Origin: Nitratireductor soli
GTDB lineage: Bacteria; Pseudomonadota; Alphaproteobacteria; Rhizobiales; Rhizobiaceae
Direction: 5' to 3'
Assembly: GCF_001050155.1 (NCBI RefSeq)
Contig: NZ_LFVY01000027.1
Coordinates: 2,276 to 43,858, forward strand
DNA: 41,583 nt
This document shows, piece after piece, positions 25,497-33,750 of this stretch. Every line of letters begins with the position of its first letter. Position 1 is the stretch's first letter. Position numbers and translations under genes: made by a program. Under the pieces are notes generated by a model. The model saw nothing but the letters and a program-made list of their open reading frames with translations, had not been told where the DNA came from and made no database searches.

Positions 25497-26516
25497 ATGA
25501 GTTCACAGAAGACGATGATAGCCGCCGATGTCGATTTCGACCGGAAGGGGCTTCAGTTTGGCAGGTTGCGCCTGCCTCATTCCGTGCACCGTTCGGCCTA
25601 TGGCCATATTCCGATCCCAATCGCAGTCGCCGCCAACGGCTCTGGCCCGACCGTGCTTCTGACCGGCGGCGTCCATGGCGACGAATATGAGGGACCGATC
25701 GCGCTGTCGCGGCTCGCGCGTGAAATCGACATAGACCGCGTTCACGGGCGCATCATCATCGTGCCGATGCTCAACCAGCCGGCTTTCGTGGCCGGAACAC
25801 GGGTGTCGCCGATCGACGATATCAATCTCAACCGCATCTTTCCCGGCCGCCGCGACGGGACGGCGACGGAAATGATCGCCCACTATGTCACGACTGAACT
25901 GCTGCCGCGCGCCGACTGCCTGATCGATTTTCATGCAGGCGGCAGTTCACTGCAGTATCTGCCGGCACTGCTGGCGCCTCGCTGGTCGGACCCGCAGAAG
26001 GCGACGCGGCTGGAGGAACTGGTGACCGCGTTCGGCGCCGAAAACGTCATCTATTTCGATTCCGTGCGCGCATTGAGCGGCGAAGACCGGGTGATCGGAA
26101 ACTATGCCGATCAGAATAATGTCGACTTCCTGACCGGGGAGTTCGGCGGCGGTTCGAGCGTGAATATCGATGGCCTTGCCACCGCCGAAAGAGGTGTGCG
26201 TGGTATATTGGCTCATCTGGGAGTGCTGCCCGCCGATGGCACGCACTCACCGCGCAAGGGGACGATACGCCGGCTGGCGATGGACGATTCCGGCCTTTAC
26301 GCCTTCGCCGACCGGCGCGGGTTCTTCGAGCCGAAATTCGCGCTGGGCGATACCGTGGCGGCAGGCGCGCTCGCGGGGCTGATCCATGACATCGACAACC
26401 CGTGGCAGACACCGGTGGAGATATTCTTCCGCACCGGGGGAATTGCGATGTGCGTACGCACCTTTTCGCTCGTCGAGGCGGGTGATTGCCTGGGACATCT
26501 GGCCAGCGAAATCTGA
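25497..26516 (+). CDS. Succinylglutamate desuccinylase/aspartoacylase family deacylase (DoeB-like)
   Basis: A 339-residue zinc-dependent M14-type deacylase. Zinc ligands H60 and E63 lie in GGVHGDEYEG and H146 in DFHAGG; DINLNRIFPG is the substrate-contacting motif, and TGEFGGG near 219 supplies the likely catalytic glutamate. It resembles DoeB, the N-acetyl-diaminobutyrate deacetylase of ectoine breakdown, but no other ectoine genes are here. It follows the ABC ATPase gene by 13 bp after AGGA, so it probably removes an acyl group from the amino acid derivative just imported. Confidence 0.87.
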   Translation: MSSQKTMIAADVDFDRKGLQFGRLRLPHSVHRSAYGHIPIPIAVAANGSGPTVLLTGGVHGDEYEGPIALSRLAREIDIDRVHGRIIIVPMLNQPAFVAGTRVSPIDDINLNRIFPGRRDGTATEMIAHYVTTELLPRADCLIDFHAGGSSLQYLPALLAPRWSDPQKATRLEELVTAFGAENVIYFDSVRALSGEDRVIGNYADQNNVDFLTGEFGGGSSVNIDGLATAERGVRGILAHLGVLPADGTHSPRKGTIRRLAMDDSGLYAFADRRGFFEPKFALGDTVAAGALAGLIHDIDNPWQTPVEIFFRTGGIAMCVRTFSLVEAGDCLGHLASEI

Positions 26517-26544
26517 GAGCCGACGGGATCGACGCCGTGGGCTC
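26517..26544 (+). terminator. Hairpin after the deacylase gene (possible terminator)
   Basis: Starting at the base after the deacylase stop, GAGCCGACGG (26517-26526) pairs with CCGTGGGCTC (26535-26544), 9 of 10 positions, with an 8-base loop. Only TT follows, so it is a weak or factor-assisted terminator. The rest of the gap to the aminotransferase gene (26545-26713) shows no gene. Confidence 0.45.
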
Positions 26545-26713
26545 TTCACGAAACGGACGCGCACTTAACGTAAGCGCCCTCGCGTGCATTTCGGGGTGGC
26601 CTGTGGCGTGTGTGGCTCTTCCGGCACTGGTTGCGGCGCACTATGGCTGAAATTTCCACTTCGGACTTTTCCGATCCGCCAGCGGCAGGACAATCTTTCA
26701 GGAGCAGACTTCA

Positions 26714-27829
26714 GTGAACACCCACATTGACAAGGCTGACGCTGGCAAGGCGGCGTCGATCGAGATCACCCGTTCCCAGAAATTGGCCCCGCTTCCCCAG
26801 CCTCCCTACGGCTTCGGCAATCATTTCAGCGACCATATCGCCACGCTGCGCTACACAGAGGGAACAGGCTGGACGGAACCCCGCATCGTTCCGTTCGGAG
26901 AAATCTCGCTGCATCCTTCGGCCGCCGGCTTCCAGTACAGCCAGTCGATCTTCGATGCCTTCAAGGCGCATTTGCAGCCCGATGGCAGCCTGGCCATGTT
27001 CCGTCCCGACATGCATGTCGCAAGGCTGAACCGCTCGGCGGAACGCATGTGTATCCCGCCGGTCGACCCGCAGATGCTGATCGCGCTGATGCAGCGCCTG
27101 TGCGACATCGACCGCCGGTGGGCTCCGAGCGATTCGGGCAGCGCGCTCTACATCCGGCCGACAATCGTCGCGACTGAAGGCTTCGTCAGCTTGCGTCCGG
27201 CCCGGGAATACCTGCTGGTCGTGTTCCTCTCGCCGGTTGGCGACTATTTCGCCCAGGGCAGCGCGCCCGTGCGCATTCTGGCCAGTGACGAATTCGTTCG
27301 GGCAGCACGTGGCGGCGTCGGCTCGGCCAAGACGGGCGGCAACTATGCGGCTGCAATGTATGCTACCCGTGCAGCGGCCGAAAAAGGCTACTCACAGATA
27401 CTATGGCTGGATGGCGTCGAGCGCCGCTATCTTGAGGAAGTCGGCTCGATGAACATCTTCGTCAAGATCGGAGGCAAGGTGAGGACCCCGCCGCTTTCGG
27501 ATTCCATCCTGGCAGGGGTTACCCGTGACACGATCCTGTCGATCCTGCGCGACAGCGGGGAAGCGGTCAGCGAGGAGCCGATCGCCATCGATGATCTCTT
27601 CGAGGCCCAAGCCGCCGGCACTCTTGATGAGGTCTGGGGCACCGGGACGGCCGCTATCGTCTCGCCGGTCGGAGTCATCGGCTATCAGGGCAATGAAATC
27701 GTGATACGCAATGGCGAGCGCGGGCCGACCACCGAATGGCTCTACAGGAAGCTCCTGGGGGTCCAGAAGGGCGAGGATAACGATCCGAATGGCTGGCGGG
27801 TGAGGGTGCCGAATTTCGATCTCGCCTAG
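26714..27829 (+). CDS. Branched-chain-type amino acid aminotransferase (class IV)
   Basis: A 371-residue fold-type IV PLP aminotransferase of the eukaryotic/type II BCAT branch. The PLP lysine is K206 in GSAKTGGNYAAAM, and EEVGSMNIF supplies the PLP-N1 glutamate. Length and motifs match IlvE-type enzymes that interconvert branched-chain amino acids and 2-oxo acids. It starts with GTG, 9 bases after GGAG. It stands 197 bp after the deacylase gene and converges with the FAD oxidoreductase fragment, sharing CTAG at the stops. It may be a catabolic copy acting on the deacylated amino acid rather than the biosynthetic ilvE. Confidence 0.9.
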   Translation: MNTHIDKADAGKAASIEITRSQKLAPLPQPPYGFGNHFSDHIATLRYTEGTGWTEPRIVPFGEISLHPSAAGFQYSQSIFDAFKAHLQPDGSLAMFRPDMHVARLNRSAERMCIPPVDPQMLIALMQRLCDIDRRWAPSDSGSALYIRPTIVATEGFVSLRPAREYLLVVFLSPVGDYFAQGSAPVRILASDEFVRAARGGVGSAKTGGNYAAAMYATRAAAEKGYSQILWLDGVERRYLEEVGSMNIFVKIGGKVRTPPLSDSILAGVTRDTILSILRDSGEAVSEEPIAIDDLFEAQAAGTLDEVWGTGTAAIVSPVGVIGYQGNEIVIRNGERGPTTEWLYRKLLGVQKGEDNDPNGWRVRVPNFDLA

Positions 27830-28294
27830 CGAAAGGGCAACGGGTTCACGGCATGAGACAATGCTGAGCCGGTTGCAAAGAAGGCCTCCTTGGCGGAGAC
27901 AAAGACCTCCTGATGGTCGTCCACAGCAGCGACAGGCAAAGCGTCTTCGTTTTCTTCCAGCAAAGCGATAGCTGCCTGCATCCCGAAGGCGGTGGCAGGG
28001 CCTATTCCTCGTCCCGAATAGCCGAAACAGGCATAGGCATCAGGGCCGAAGCGGACGATTTTCGGAATATGGTCATGTGTCATCGCGATGCGGCCGCTCC
28101 AGGCGTGTTCGAACGGCAGGTCGCCCAGTTCCGGAAAGGTGCGCCGCAACTTGCGGCGTGCCCAGGCCGCATGGATCGGCTGGGCTTTGCCCTCGAGATC
28201 GCCAATGCCGCCGACGATCATGCGGCCAGCGCGATCGAGACGGAAAGACGACATGATCAGTCCCGTATCCCAGCTGTTGATTTGCATTTTAAAG
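27826..28294 (-). pseudogene. 3' fragment of a DAO-family FAD-dependent oxidoreductase gene
   Basis: About 155 codons encode the C-terminal third of an amine/amino acid oxidase-like flavoprotein, from MQINSWDTGLIMSSFRLDRAGR through WSGRIAMTHDHIPK and the FAD-contacting GYSGRGIGPATAFG. The frame runs on to 28428, but everything before the FKMQ junction is read from the ISL3-family element. The missing N-terminal part, with its Rossmann motif, is not found on the other side of the element, where only about 120 bp separate it from a LysR gene. The gene is therefore truncated and not merely interrupted. Confidence 0.8.
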
Positions 28295-28318
28295 GGTTCT
28301 TCCTCACTTTGTGTGGTT
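28295..28318 (+). repeat. Left terminal inverted repeat of the ISL3-family element
   Basis: It begins GGTTCTTCCTCAC and pairs with 29963-29986, with mismatches only at the third base and near the inner end. Confidence 0.88.
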
Positions 28319-28339
28319 AACAGATTGTAGGCATCGCAT

Positions 28340-29977
28340 TTGCTATCTGCGTGGATGCGCACGAAATCGAAATGGTCACCCGGCCCAGGGGTCAATGTTC
28401 TGGGCGTCTCACTCCAAAACGACGGCAAATGGGCCGTTTCCGCGGTCGCGAAGCCAGTCGGAACGTGTCCGGATTGCTGTATGCGAAGTCGTCATCGGCA
28501 CGGTTGGCGCAAGCGCACTCTTCAAGACCTTTCGGTTCAGGGGCAAGTGGTGAACGTTCAGCTCACCTTGAGCCGGTGGCAATGCAGACACCGGGAATGT
28601 CAGCGGCGAACCTTCACTGACCGATTGCCTGATATCGCTGCACCCTACACGCGGCGTACCGCTCGGATGGCCGCGATTGTAGACTTGGTGGGTTACAGCA
28701 TGGGTGGCCGCCCCGCGGAACATCTGATGGGTCGCCTTGGTATGCCTGTCAGCGATGACACGATCCTTCGCCAGATCAAACGAAGAGCTTCGGTCTCAAT
28801 CCAGGATGCCGTGAAAGTCGTCGGCATCGATGATTGGAGTTGGCGTCGCTCCACACGATACGGCACGATCATGGTCGATCTCGAGCGTCGAGCAGTCGTT
28901 GATATTCTGGACGACCGCAGCGTTGCGAGCGCGAAAGCATGGCTGCAAGCACGTCCCTCTATTGAGGTCGTCAGTCGAGATCGTTGCGGTCTCTATGCCC
29001 AGGCTTCTCGAGAGGGCGCGCTGCAGGCCCGCCAGGTGGCGGATCGCTTTCATCTGGTTCAGAATCTCAGGGCGGCTATCAAGGAACAGATGAGCCTTTG
29101 CGGCCATGCCAACGTCAGACCGATACTGGCGGAAGACGCCATTGCCAGCACCACGGCTCAACACCGCCGTGCGCGCCCTGCCCATCGGCAGTCGCGCCAG
29201 GAAATATTCGAGATGCTGCATGCTCTACGCCAGCAGGGTCTCACCTACAGTGAGATTGTTAGACGCACTGGATTTGAGCGTCGGAGCGTCACCAACTGGC
29301 TAACGTCAAGCGCACCCAGGGACAGAAATCGAGCGGCATTGAATCCGACATCCCCTTTGTATTTCGAAGCGTTCCTGGCTGAGTCCTGGAAAGATGGAAA
29401 TCGCCTTGGGCGTCATCTTTTCCATGACCTCAAGAACCGGGGCTATACTGGAAGCCGTTCGAATCTGGAACGACTTTTGCAGGTGTGGCGACAAGCCGAA
29501 AACGTCCGCTCCGAGGTGACGCTGCCCGAGGTAAAGGTTTCAGAGCCTGTCCGTGATCCTGACACTGGCCATGTCATCTCTGCCGATGCCGTCGCTGCTT
29601 TGTGCATCAAGCCGCGCGGCCTGCTGACAAACCGCCAGGCAAGACGGGTCGATGCATTGAAGCAGGGCTCAGAAGCGTTCCGCGTGATGCGTGGCTTGGC
29701 AATGCGCTTTAGTGGAATTCTGCGTAGCAGGAACCCTGATGCGCTGGATAAGTGGATCGACGATGCCATCGAGACCGAACTTACGGCAATCATGCGATTC
29801 GCCAGTGTTCTGCGGCGGGATATCGATGCCGTGAAAAACGCAATCGAGCTCCCTTGGAGCAACGGTCAGGCCGAAGGCCAGATCAATCGCCTAAAAACAC
29901 TGAAGCGAGCCATGTATGGCAGAGCCGGGCCAGAACTGATGAGAGCCCGAATGTTACCGTTGAATCACACAAAGTGA
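28340..29977 (+). CDS. ISL3-family transposase
   Basis: A 545-residue transposase. An N-terminal zinc-binding region (CPDCCMRS...WQCRHRECQRRTF) is followed by a helix-turn-helix and the DDE ISL3 catalytic domain, with D in IDDWSW, D in SRDRCG and E in NGQAEGQINRLK. A second helix-turn-helix (LTYSEIVRRTGFERRSVTNWL) sits inside the catalytic domain. The reading frame is complete. The start is uncertain: TTG at 28340 or ATG at 28355. The stop lies inside the right inverted repeat. Confidence 0.9.
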   Translation: MLSAWMRTKSKWSPGPGVNVLGVSLQNDGKWAVSAVAKPVGTCPDCCMRSRHRHGWRKRTLQDLSVQGQVVNVQLTLSRWQCRHRECQRRTFTDRLPDIAAPYTRRTARMAAIVDLVGYSMGGRPAEHLMGRLGMPVSDDTILRQIKRRASVSIQDAVKVVGIDDWSWRRSTRYGTIMVDLERRAVVDILDDRSVASAKAWLQARPSIEVVSRDRCGLYAQASREGALQARQVADRFHLVQNLRAAIKEQMSLCGHANVRPILAEDAIASTTAQHRRARPAHRQSRQEIFEMLHALRQQGLTYSEIVRRTGFERRSVTNWLTSSAPRDRNRAALNPTSPLYFEAFLAESWKDGNRLGRHLFHDLKNRGYTGSRSNLERLLQVWRQAENVRSEVTLPEVKVSEPVRDPDTGHVISADAVAALCIKPRGLLTNRQARRVDALKQGSEAFRVMRGLAMRFSGILRSRNPDALDKWIDDAIETELTAIMRFASVLRRDIDAVKNAIELPWSNGQAEGQINRLKTLKRAMYGRAGPELMRARMLPLNHTK

Positions 29978-29986
29978 GGAAGAGCC
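29963..29986 (-). repeat. Right terminal inverted repeat of the ISL3-family element
   Basis: Read from the outside on the minus strand it begins GGCTCTTCCTCAC. It overlaps the end of the transposase gene. Confidence 0.88.
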
Positions 29987-30007
29987 TATTTAAGTGCCAA
30001 GTGACAA

Positions 30008-30085
30008 CAGCCATACAGCCTGAGCAATGACCTCGGCGGGAAAGCGATGGCGACGGTAGAGTGGATCACGAGCAACATCAGACAT
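30008..30085 (-). pseudogene. 5' stub of an IS6-family transposase gene
   Basis: The first 26 codons read on the minus strand give the N-terminus of an IS6-type transposase, including HRFPAEVIAQAVWL. The expected continuation (YFRFxLS) is missing; the frame goes on as unrelated residues to a stop just before the ISL3 element. The upstream piece at 30086-30106, with TTCTGAGAAG, may be part of the IS6 end and abuts the LysR stop codon. The rest of the element is gone. This short fragment was recognised by eye. Confidence 0.6.
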
Positions 30086-30104
30086 GGCACATCTTCTCAG
30101 AACT

Positions 30105-31121
30105 TCATATGCCGTCGGTTAACTTTACGGTGCCTTGGAGATGCGACCGGAACTCGTTCACGCTCACCCCTCCGATGCGCAGTACATCGACGGTGGATGG
30201 GCCACCAAGGTCGATGATCTTCGGCAGGAAGCCGGTGTATATGGCTCTCTGCGCGGCCTTGGCGATCCGCTGGCTCAGTTCCGCGTTCTCGGTGCGTTGC
30301 GCGATGAGCCATAGTGTGCGCGTCATCGGTGATCTGCCAAGCGGGTAGATGCGAAGGTCGGTATCGGAGCGGACACTTTTTAGGATAACGAGCGGTGTTG
30401 CAATGGTCCATCCAATTCCAGCGCCCACCATACCGAGAACCGCATCCGAGGTGTCGAGTTCGTAGCGGTGCTGGGGGCTGAGCGCGTGCTCACGCAGATA
30501 GTCGTCCACCTGCCTGCCAAAAAAGGAGGAGCGTGAGTAGCGGATGAGGGGCATTTCCTCGCATAGCTGTTCCGCTGTCTTCGGTTCCATCTCGTCGGAA
30601 GGGGGCGCCACGATAAAAAAAGGCTCCTCGAAAATCGGTAAAACCGCCAGATCGAACAGGTTGTGCGAGTTGTCGGAGGTGATCACGAAGTCCACCCGCC
30701 GTTCCAGAAGGGCACGAACGCTGGTTTCGTTGATGCCAGACAGAACCGACCATTGCGCGGCGATCGTGTCGAGCGCCTTAACCAGATGCGGGCCGACCGT
30801 CGCAGCAAAGGAATCCACCATGCCGATCCGCAGAAGCGGGAGCAGCTTGTTCATGTCGAGATCGACACTTTGCTCGAGGATTCTGGCGCGGCCTAGAAGC
30901 TCCAGGGCACCCTTGTAGAAGGTGGTGCCGAGCAATGTCAGGCGCGCCGGCCGCACCGTGCGGTCTATCAGCTGGGCGCCGATTGATTTCTCCAGATTGG
31001 CGATTGCCTGCGAGACAGCGGACTGCGTCAGCCCAAGGCGCTCCGCGGCTCGGGACATGTTGTCCTCTTCGACCGAGGTAACGAAAATCTCCAGCGACCT
31101 CAGATTCATCCAGCTTTTCAT
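30105..31121 (-). CDS. LysR-family transcriptional regulator
   Basis: A 338-residue LysR-type regulator. The helix-turn-helix lies near residues 20-63 (MSRAAERLGLTQSAVSQAIANLEKSIG), and the effector domain follows. It is some 35 residues longer than most LysR proteins; the extra tail (PKIIDLGGPSTVDV...KLTDGI) ends right at IS6-derived DNA, so the natural C-terminus may have been altered. It is divergent from the TRAP/PrpD/CoA operon, which it probably controls through the palindrome at 31173-31189. An internal ATG (MNLRSLEIF) is an alternative start. Confidence 0.9.
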   Translation of the reverse strand: MKSWMNLRSLEIFVTSVEEDNMSRAAERLGLTQSAVSQAIANLEKSIGAQLIDRTVRPARLTLLGTTFYKGALELLGRARILEQSVDLDMNKLLPLLRIGMVDSFAATVGPHLVKALDTIAAQWSVLSGINETSVRALLERRVDFVITSDNSHNLFDLAVLPIFEEPFFIVAPPSDEMEPKTAEQLCEEMPLIRYSRSSFFGRQVDDYLREHALSPQHRYELDTSDAVLGMVGAGIGWTIATPLVILKSVRSDTDLRIYPLGRSPMTRTLWLIAQRTENAELSQRIAKAAQRAIYTGFLPKIIDLGGPSTVDVLRIGGVSVNEFRSHLQGTVKLTDGI

Positions 31122-31151
31122 GCGCGCTCTTGGCTCCCGGAATCTTCCCGG

Positions 31152-31180
31152 TTGACTATATCGAATATAATCCTTATATT
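31152..31180 (+). promoter_or_regulatory. Sigma-70-type promoter for the TRAP/PrpD operon
   Basis: TTGACT at 31152-31157 and TATATT at 31175-31180 are separated by 17 bp, close to consensus. They lie about 67 bp before the start codon of the TRAP binding-protein gene at 31247. Confidence 0.6.
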
Positions 31181-31189
31181 AAATATAAG
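31173..31189. promoter_or_regulatory. Palindrome CTTATAT-TAA-ATATAAG, likely LysR operator
   Basis: A perfect inverted repeat with 7-bp arms and a 3-bp centre overlaps the -10 box and lies between the divergent LysR and TRAP genes. Size, AT-rich arms and position suit a LysR-type site. Binding by the 30105-31121 protein is inferred. Confidence 0.5.
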
Positions 31190-31246
31190 TAAAGATAATA
31201 GTAGGCGAATGAACGCCTGCGAGCAGAGGGTAACAAGGAGAACTGC

Positions 31247-32236
31247 ATGGCACATATTTCTCTCAGAAAGCTGATATTCGCTGGAGCCGCGCTGTTGGCC
31301 GCCAGCGCTGTGGCCGGCGCGGAAACCGTGACGTTGCGCCTCGGCAACATCACCGATCCGCAACACTCCGAAACGAAGGCTCAGGAGTATTTCTCCAAAC
31401 TTGTCGAGGAGAAGACGAATGGCGAGGTCAAGATCCGCATCTTCTCCGGCGGGCAGTTGGGGGATGCTCCCAGCCAGTTGGAGGCAATCCGTCTGGGGGC
31501 GCAGGACATGTATGCCGGCGGGACCGGCAATTTCGGCAAGTATGTCGACGATTGGAACATCACCACGGTGGGCTTCGTGTTCCGGAACACAGATCACTTC
31601 ATGAAGGTGCTGGACAGCGAACCTTACAAGAAGATGGAGCAGGATCTGCTCGACAAGGCGGGCTTCAGGATGGTGTTGCGCAATGGCGCCCGCCCTGGCA
31701 AGCCCGTCATTTCTACCAAGCCGATCATGAGCCCCGACGACTTCACCGGTCTCAAGGTGCGCGTTCCGCCATGGGAGGGCTTTGTGAAGACCTTTGAGGC
31801 GATGGGCGCGAAGACCGTTAGCCTGCCCTGGGGCGAGACCTATCTTGCGCTCAAGCAGGGCGTGGCCGAAGTGGCCTGTGCGACCGTTTCAGGTTTCTAC
31901 GGTCAATCGCTTCAGGAAGTGGCGCCTTATCTGACGATGGTCGATTTCTTCAGTGACAGCTTCACCATCGTGATTGGCGACAAGAAGTTCCAGGAACTGT
32001 CTCCGGAGCATCAGCAGGCGCTGCTCGATGCAGGCACTGAGGCTGGCGAATATTACACGAGACTCGCCGTCGAGGATCAGAAGGAAATCATTGAAAAGAT
32101 GATCGACGATGGTGCCGTGGTCATTCGCGTGAACCCCAAGCCATTTATCGAAAAGATGGGGCCTGTGGTTGCCGATATGGAGACCAAGGTTTGGTCGACT
32201 GCTGGCCTGTTCGACGCGATCCAGGCGATCGAGTGA
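31247..32236 (+). CDS. TRAP transporter solute-binding protein (DctP family)
   Basis: A 329-residue periplasmic protein. The signal peptide ends near AVAGA before ETVTLRLGN. The DctP family is shown by FSGGQLGDAPSQLEAIRLGAQDMYAGG, the ligand-carboxylate region FTGLKVRVPPWEGFVKTFEAMGAKTVSLPW and the following EVACATVSGFYG segment. AGGAG precedes the ATG. It is the first gene of a six-gene operon. The downstream CoA ligase and PrpD genes suggest a carboxylic acid ligand. Confidence 0.94.
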   Translation: MAHISLRKLIFAGAALLAASAVAGAETVTLRLGNITDPQHSETKAQEYFSKLVEEKTNGEVKIRIFSGGQLGDAPSQLEAIRLGAQDMYAGGTGNFGKYVDDWNITTVGFVFRNTDHFMKVLDSEPYKKMEQDLLDKAGFRMVLRNGARPGKPVISTKPIMSPDDFTGLKVRVPPWEGFVKTFEAMGAKTVSLPWGETYLALKQGVAEVACATVSGFYGQSLQEVAPYLTMVDFFSDSFTIVIGDKKFQELSPEHQQALLDAGTEAGEYYTRLAVEDQKEIIEKMIDDGAVVIRVNPKPFIEKMGPVVADMETKVWSTAGLFDAIQAIE

Positions 32237-32242
32237 TCCTGC

Positions 32243-32275
32243 GCGGCGCCGGGAGGTCCATGGTTCCGGCGCCGC
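32243..32275 (+). terminator. Intercistronic stem-loop after the TRAP binding-protein gene
   Basis: A perfect 10-bp stem GCGGCGCCGG (32243-32252) / CCGGCGCCGC (32266-32275) with a 13-base loop begins 6 bp after the stop. No T-run follows. It probably stabilises the binding-protein transcript or reduces read-through into the rest of the operon. Confidence 0.55.
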
Positions 32276-32357
32276 ATTCCACATCCATTAAAAACTGAGC
32301 GCCGTCCTCGATCTGCGAGATCGAGCCGCTCGGTCATGTCGTCCAGGGAAAACCCGC

Positions 32358-33725
32358 ATGCTTAAAACCACCATTCCCCCGATCACGAAAGTTCTTTCCG
32401 AGTTCGTCGCTTCTCAGTCCTGGGAAACCCTGCCGGAGGATGCGCGCGAATGTTCCAAGCAGGCGATCGCCGATTGCATCGGCGGGGCCATAGCGGGGGC
32501 CACGGAGCCGCCCAGCAAGATTGTCATGGAACTTGCGCGCTCGGAGCCGGGCAATGTGGCCATTTGGGGCAGTGACGTTGCCACAACCGAACGCATGGCG
32601 GCGCTGGCCAACGGAACTCTGGCGCATGCACACGACATCGACGATACGAATGAATCCATGCGAGGGCATCCATCCGCCCCCGTGGTTCCGGCAATCTTTT
32701 CCATGGTTCCGGCGACCAAGGCCGACGGCAAGGCGTTGATTGCCGCCTATGCGGTCGGCGTCGAGATCGAGGCAAAGCTCGGCCGAGCAATGAACATGGA
32801 ACATTATGAACGCGGCTGGCACACTACTTCCACGCTTGGCACGCTGGGGGCGGCGGCGGCGGCGGCGAACCTCCTGCGCCTGGACAGCGAGGCCTGCGCG
32901 CGCACGCTTGCGATCGCGGGCACGATGGCCTGCGGGGTTCGCGCCAATTTCGGCACCATGACGAAGCCGCTGCATTCGGGGCTCGCTTCCGAGCATGGTG
33001 TCATGGCGGCGCGGCTTGCGGCGGCCGGGCTGAGCGCCAATCCCAAAGCGCTCGAGGCGAAAGAAGGGTTCATCGACCTGTTCTGCGGCTTCGACCACGT
33101 GGCCGCCAGCTTGGCCGTATCGGACCTCGGCGCGCCTTTCGACGTGGTGAAGCCGGGCATTCTCTTCAAGATCTACCCGACATGCTCCCTGACACATCAC
33201 GTGTTGGATGTATTATTCGAGGGGCTTGCAAGCGGGTCTATTCGGCCCGACCAAATCAAGCAGCTGAATTGCGGTATCGGATATCGCTGCGAGAACACGC
33301 TTCCCTACCATCGCCCGACGACGGGGCTGGAAGGCAAGTTCAGCATGGAATATTGCGTTGCCGCCGCGCTGCATTACGGGAAGGTGACCTTCGCCGAATT
33401 CTCGGACGAAGCCGTGAACGATCCGGCCATTCAGGCCCTGTATCCCAAGTTGAACGTCTATATTCATCCCGAGCTTCGCGAACGGGATTCGGTCTTCAAC
33501 GACTTTGCCGATATCGAGGTCATCCATGAGGATGGCGCGATATATCGCAAGCGGCTCTACAAGCCGAAGGGGCACCCGACCAATCCTCTTTCCTGGGAGG
33601 AATTGGCGGCGAAATTCGTCGATTGCGCGGAGCCGGTCGTCGGGGCGATAAAAACGAAGCAGGCCTGGGATGGTCTGCGTCATCTGGAAACGCTGACGGG
33701 TTCCGAAATCGTTTCCTTGTTATGA
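32358..33725 (+). CDS. MmgE/PrpD family protein
   Basis: A 455-residue protein of the MmgE/PrpD family, whose characterised members include 2-methylcitrate dehydratase and cis-aconitate decarboxylase. Family features are the all-alpha N-terminal half with AHAHDIDDTNESMRGHPSAPVVPA, then TLGTLGAAAAAANLL and the lid-domain segment KPGILFKIYPTCSLTHHVLD. It acts in the cytosol on a hydroxy or unsaturated acid. It lies between the TRAP binding-protein and permease genes, an unusual place that ties it to the imported acid. The exact reaction is unknown. Confidence 0.92.
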   Translation: MLKTTIPPITKVLSEFVASQSWETLPEDARECSKQAIADCIGGAIAGATEPPSKIVMELARSEPGNVAIWGSDVATTERMAALANGTLAHAHDIDDTNESMRGHPSAPVVPAIFSMVPATKADGKALIAAYAVGVEIEAKLGRAMNMEHYERGWHTTSTLGTLGAAAAAANLLRLDSEACARTLAIAGTMACGVRANFGTMTKPLHSGLASEHGVMAARLAAAGLSANPKALEAKEGFIDLFCGFDHVAASLAVSDLGAPFDVVKPGILFKIYPTCSLTHHVLDVLFEGLASGSIRPDQIKQLNCGIGYRCENTLPYHRPTTGLEGKFSMEYCVAAALHYGKVTFAEFSDEAVNDPAIQALYPKLNVYIHPELRERDSVFNDFADIEVIHEDGAIYRKRLYKPKGHPTNPLSWEELAAKFVDCAEPVVGAIKTKQAWDGLRHLETLTGSEIVSLL

Positions 33726-33750
33726 TTTTCGGAAATGGAGAGTTCCGAAA

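Larger units (their letters stand above)
28295..29986 (+). mobile_element. ISL3-family insertion sequence, complete (about 1692 bp)
   Basis: The element is bounded by 24-bp inverted repeats at 28295-28318 and 29963-29986, which share the core TCTTCCTCACTTTGTGTG and differ at only two positions. It contains one full transposase gene. The flanking 8-mers TTTTAAAG (28287-28294) and TATTTAAG (29987-29994) match at six of eight positions, so an intact target duplication is not present. The two flanks also come from unrelated sequences. Confidence 0.88.

Noticed and set aside
25497-26516. Assignment of the deacylase as ectoine-pathway doeB
   Set aside because: No ectoine hydrolase, doeC or doeD genes are present, so only the family name is supported.
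28287-29994. An 8-bp target duplication for the ISL3 element
   Set aside because: Only six of eight bases match and the flanks are of different origin, so it is not a reliable duplication.
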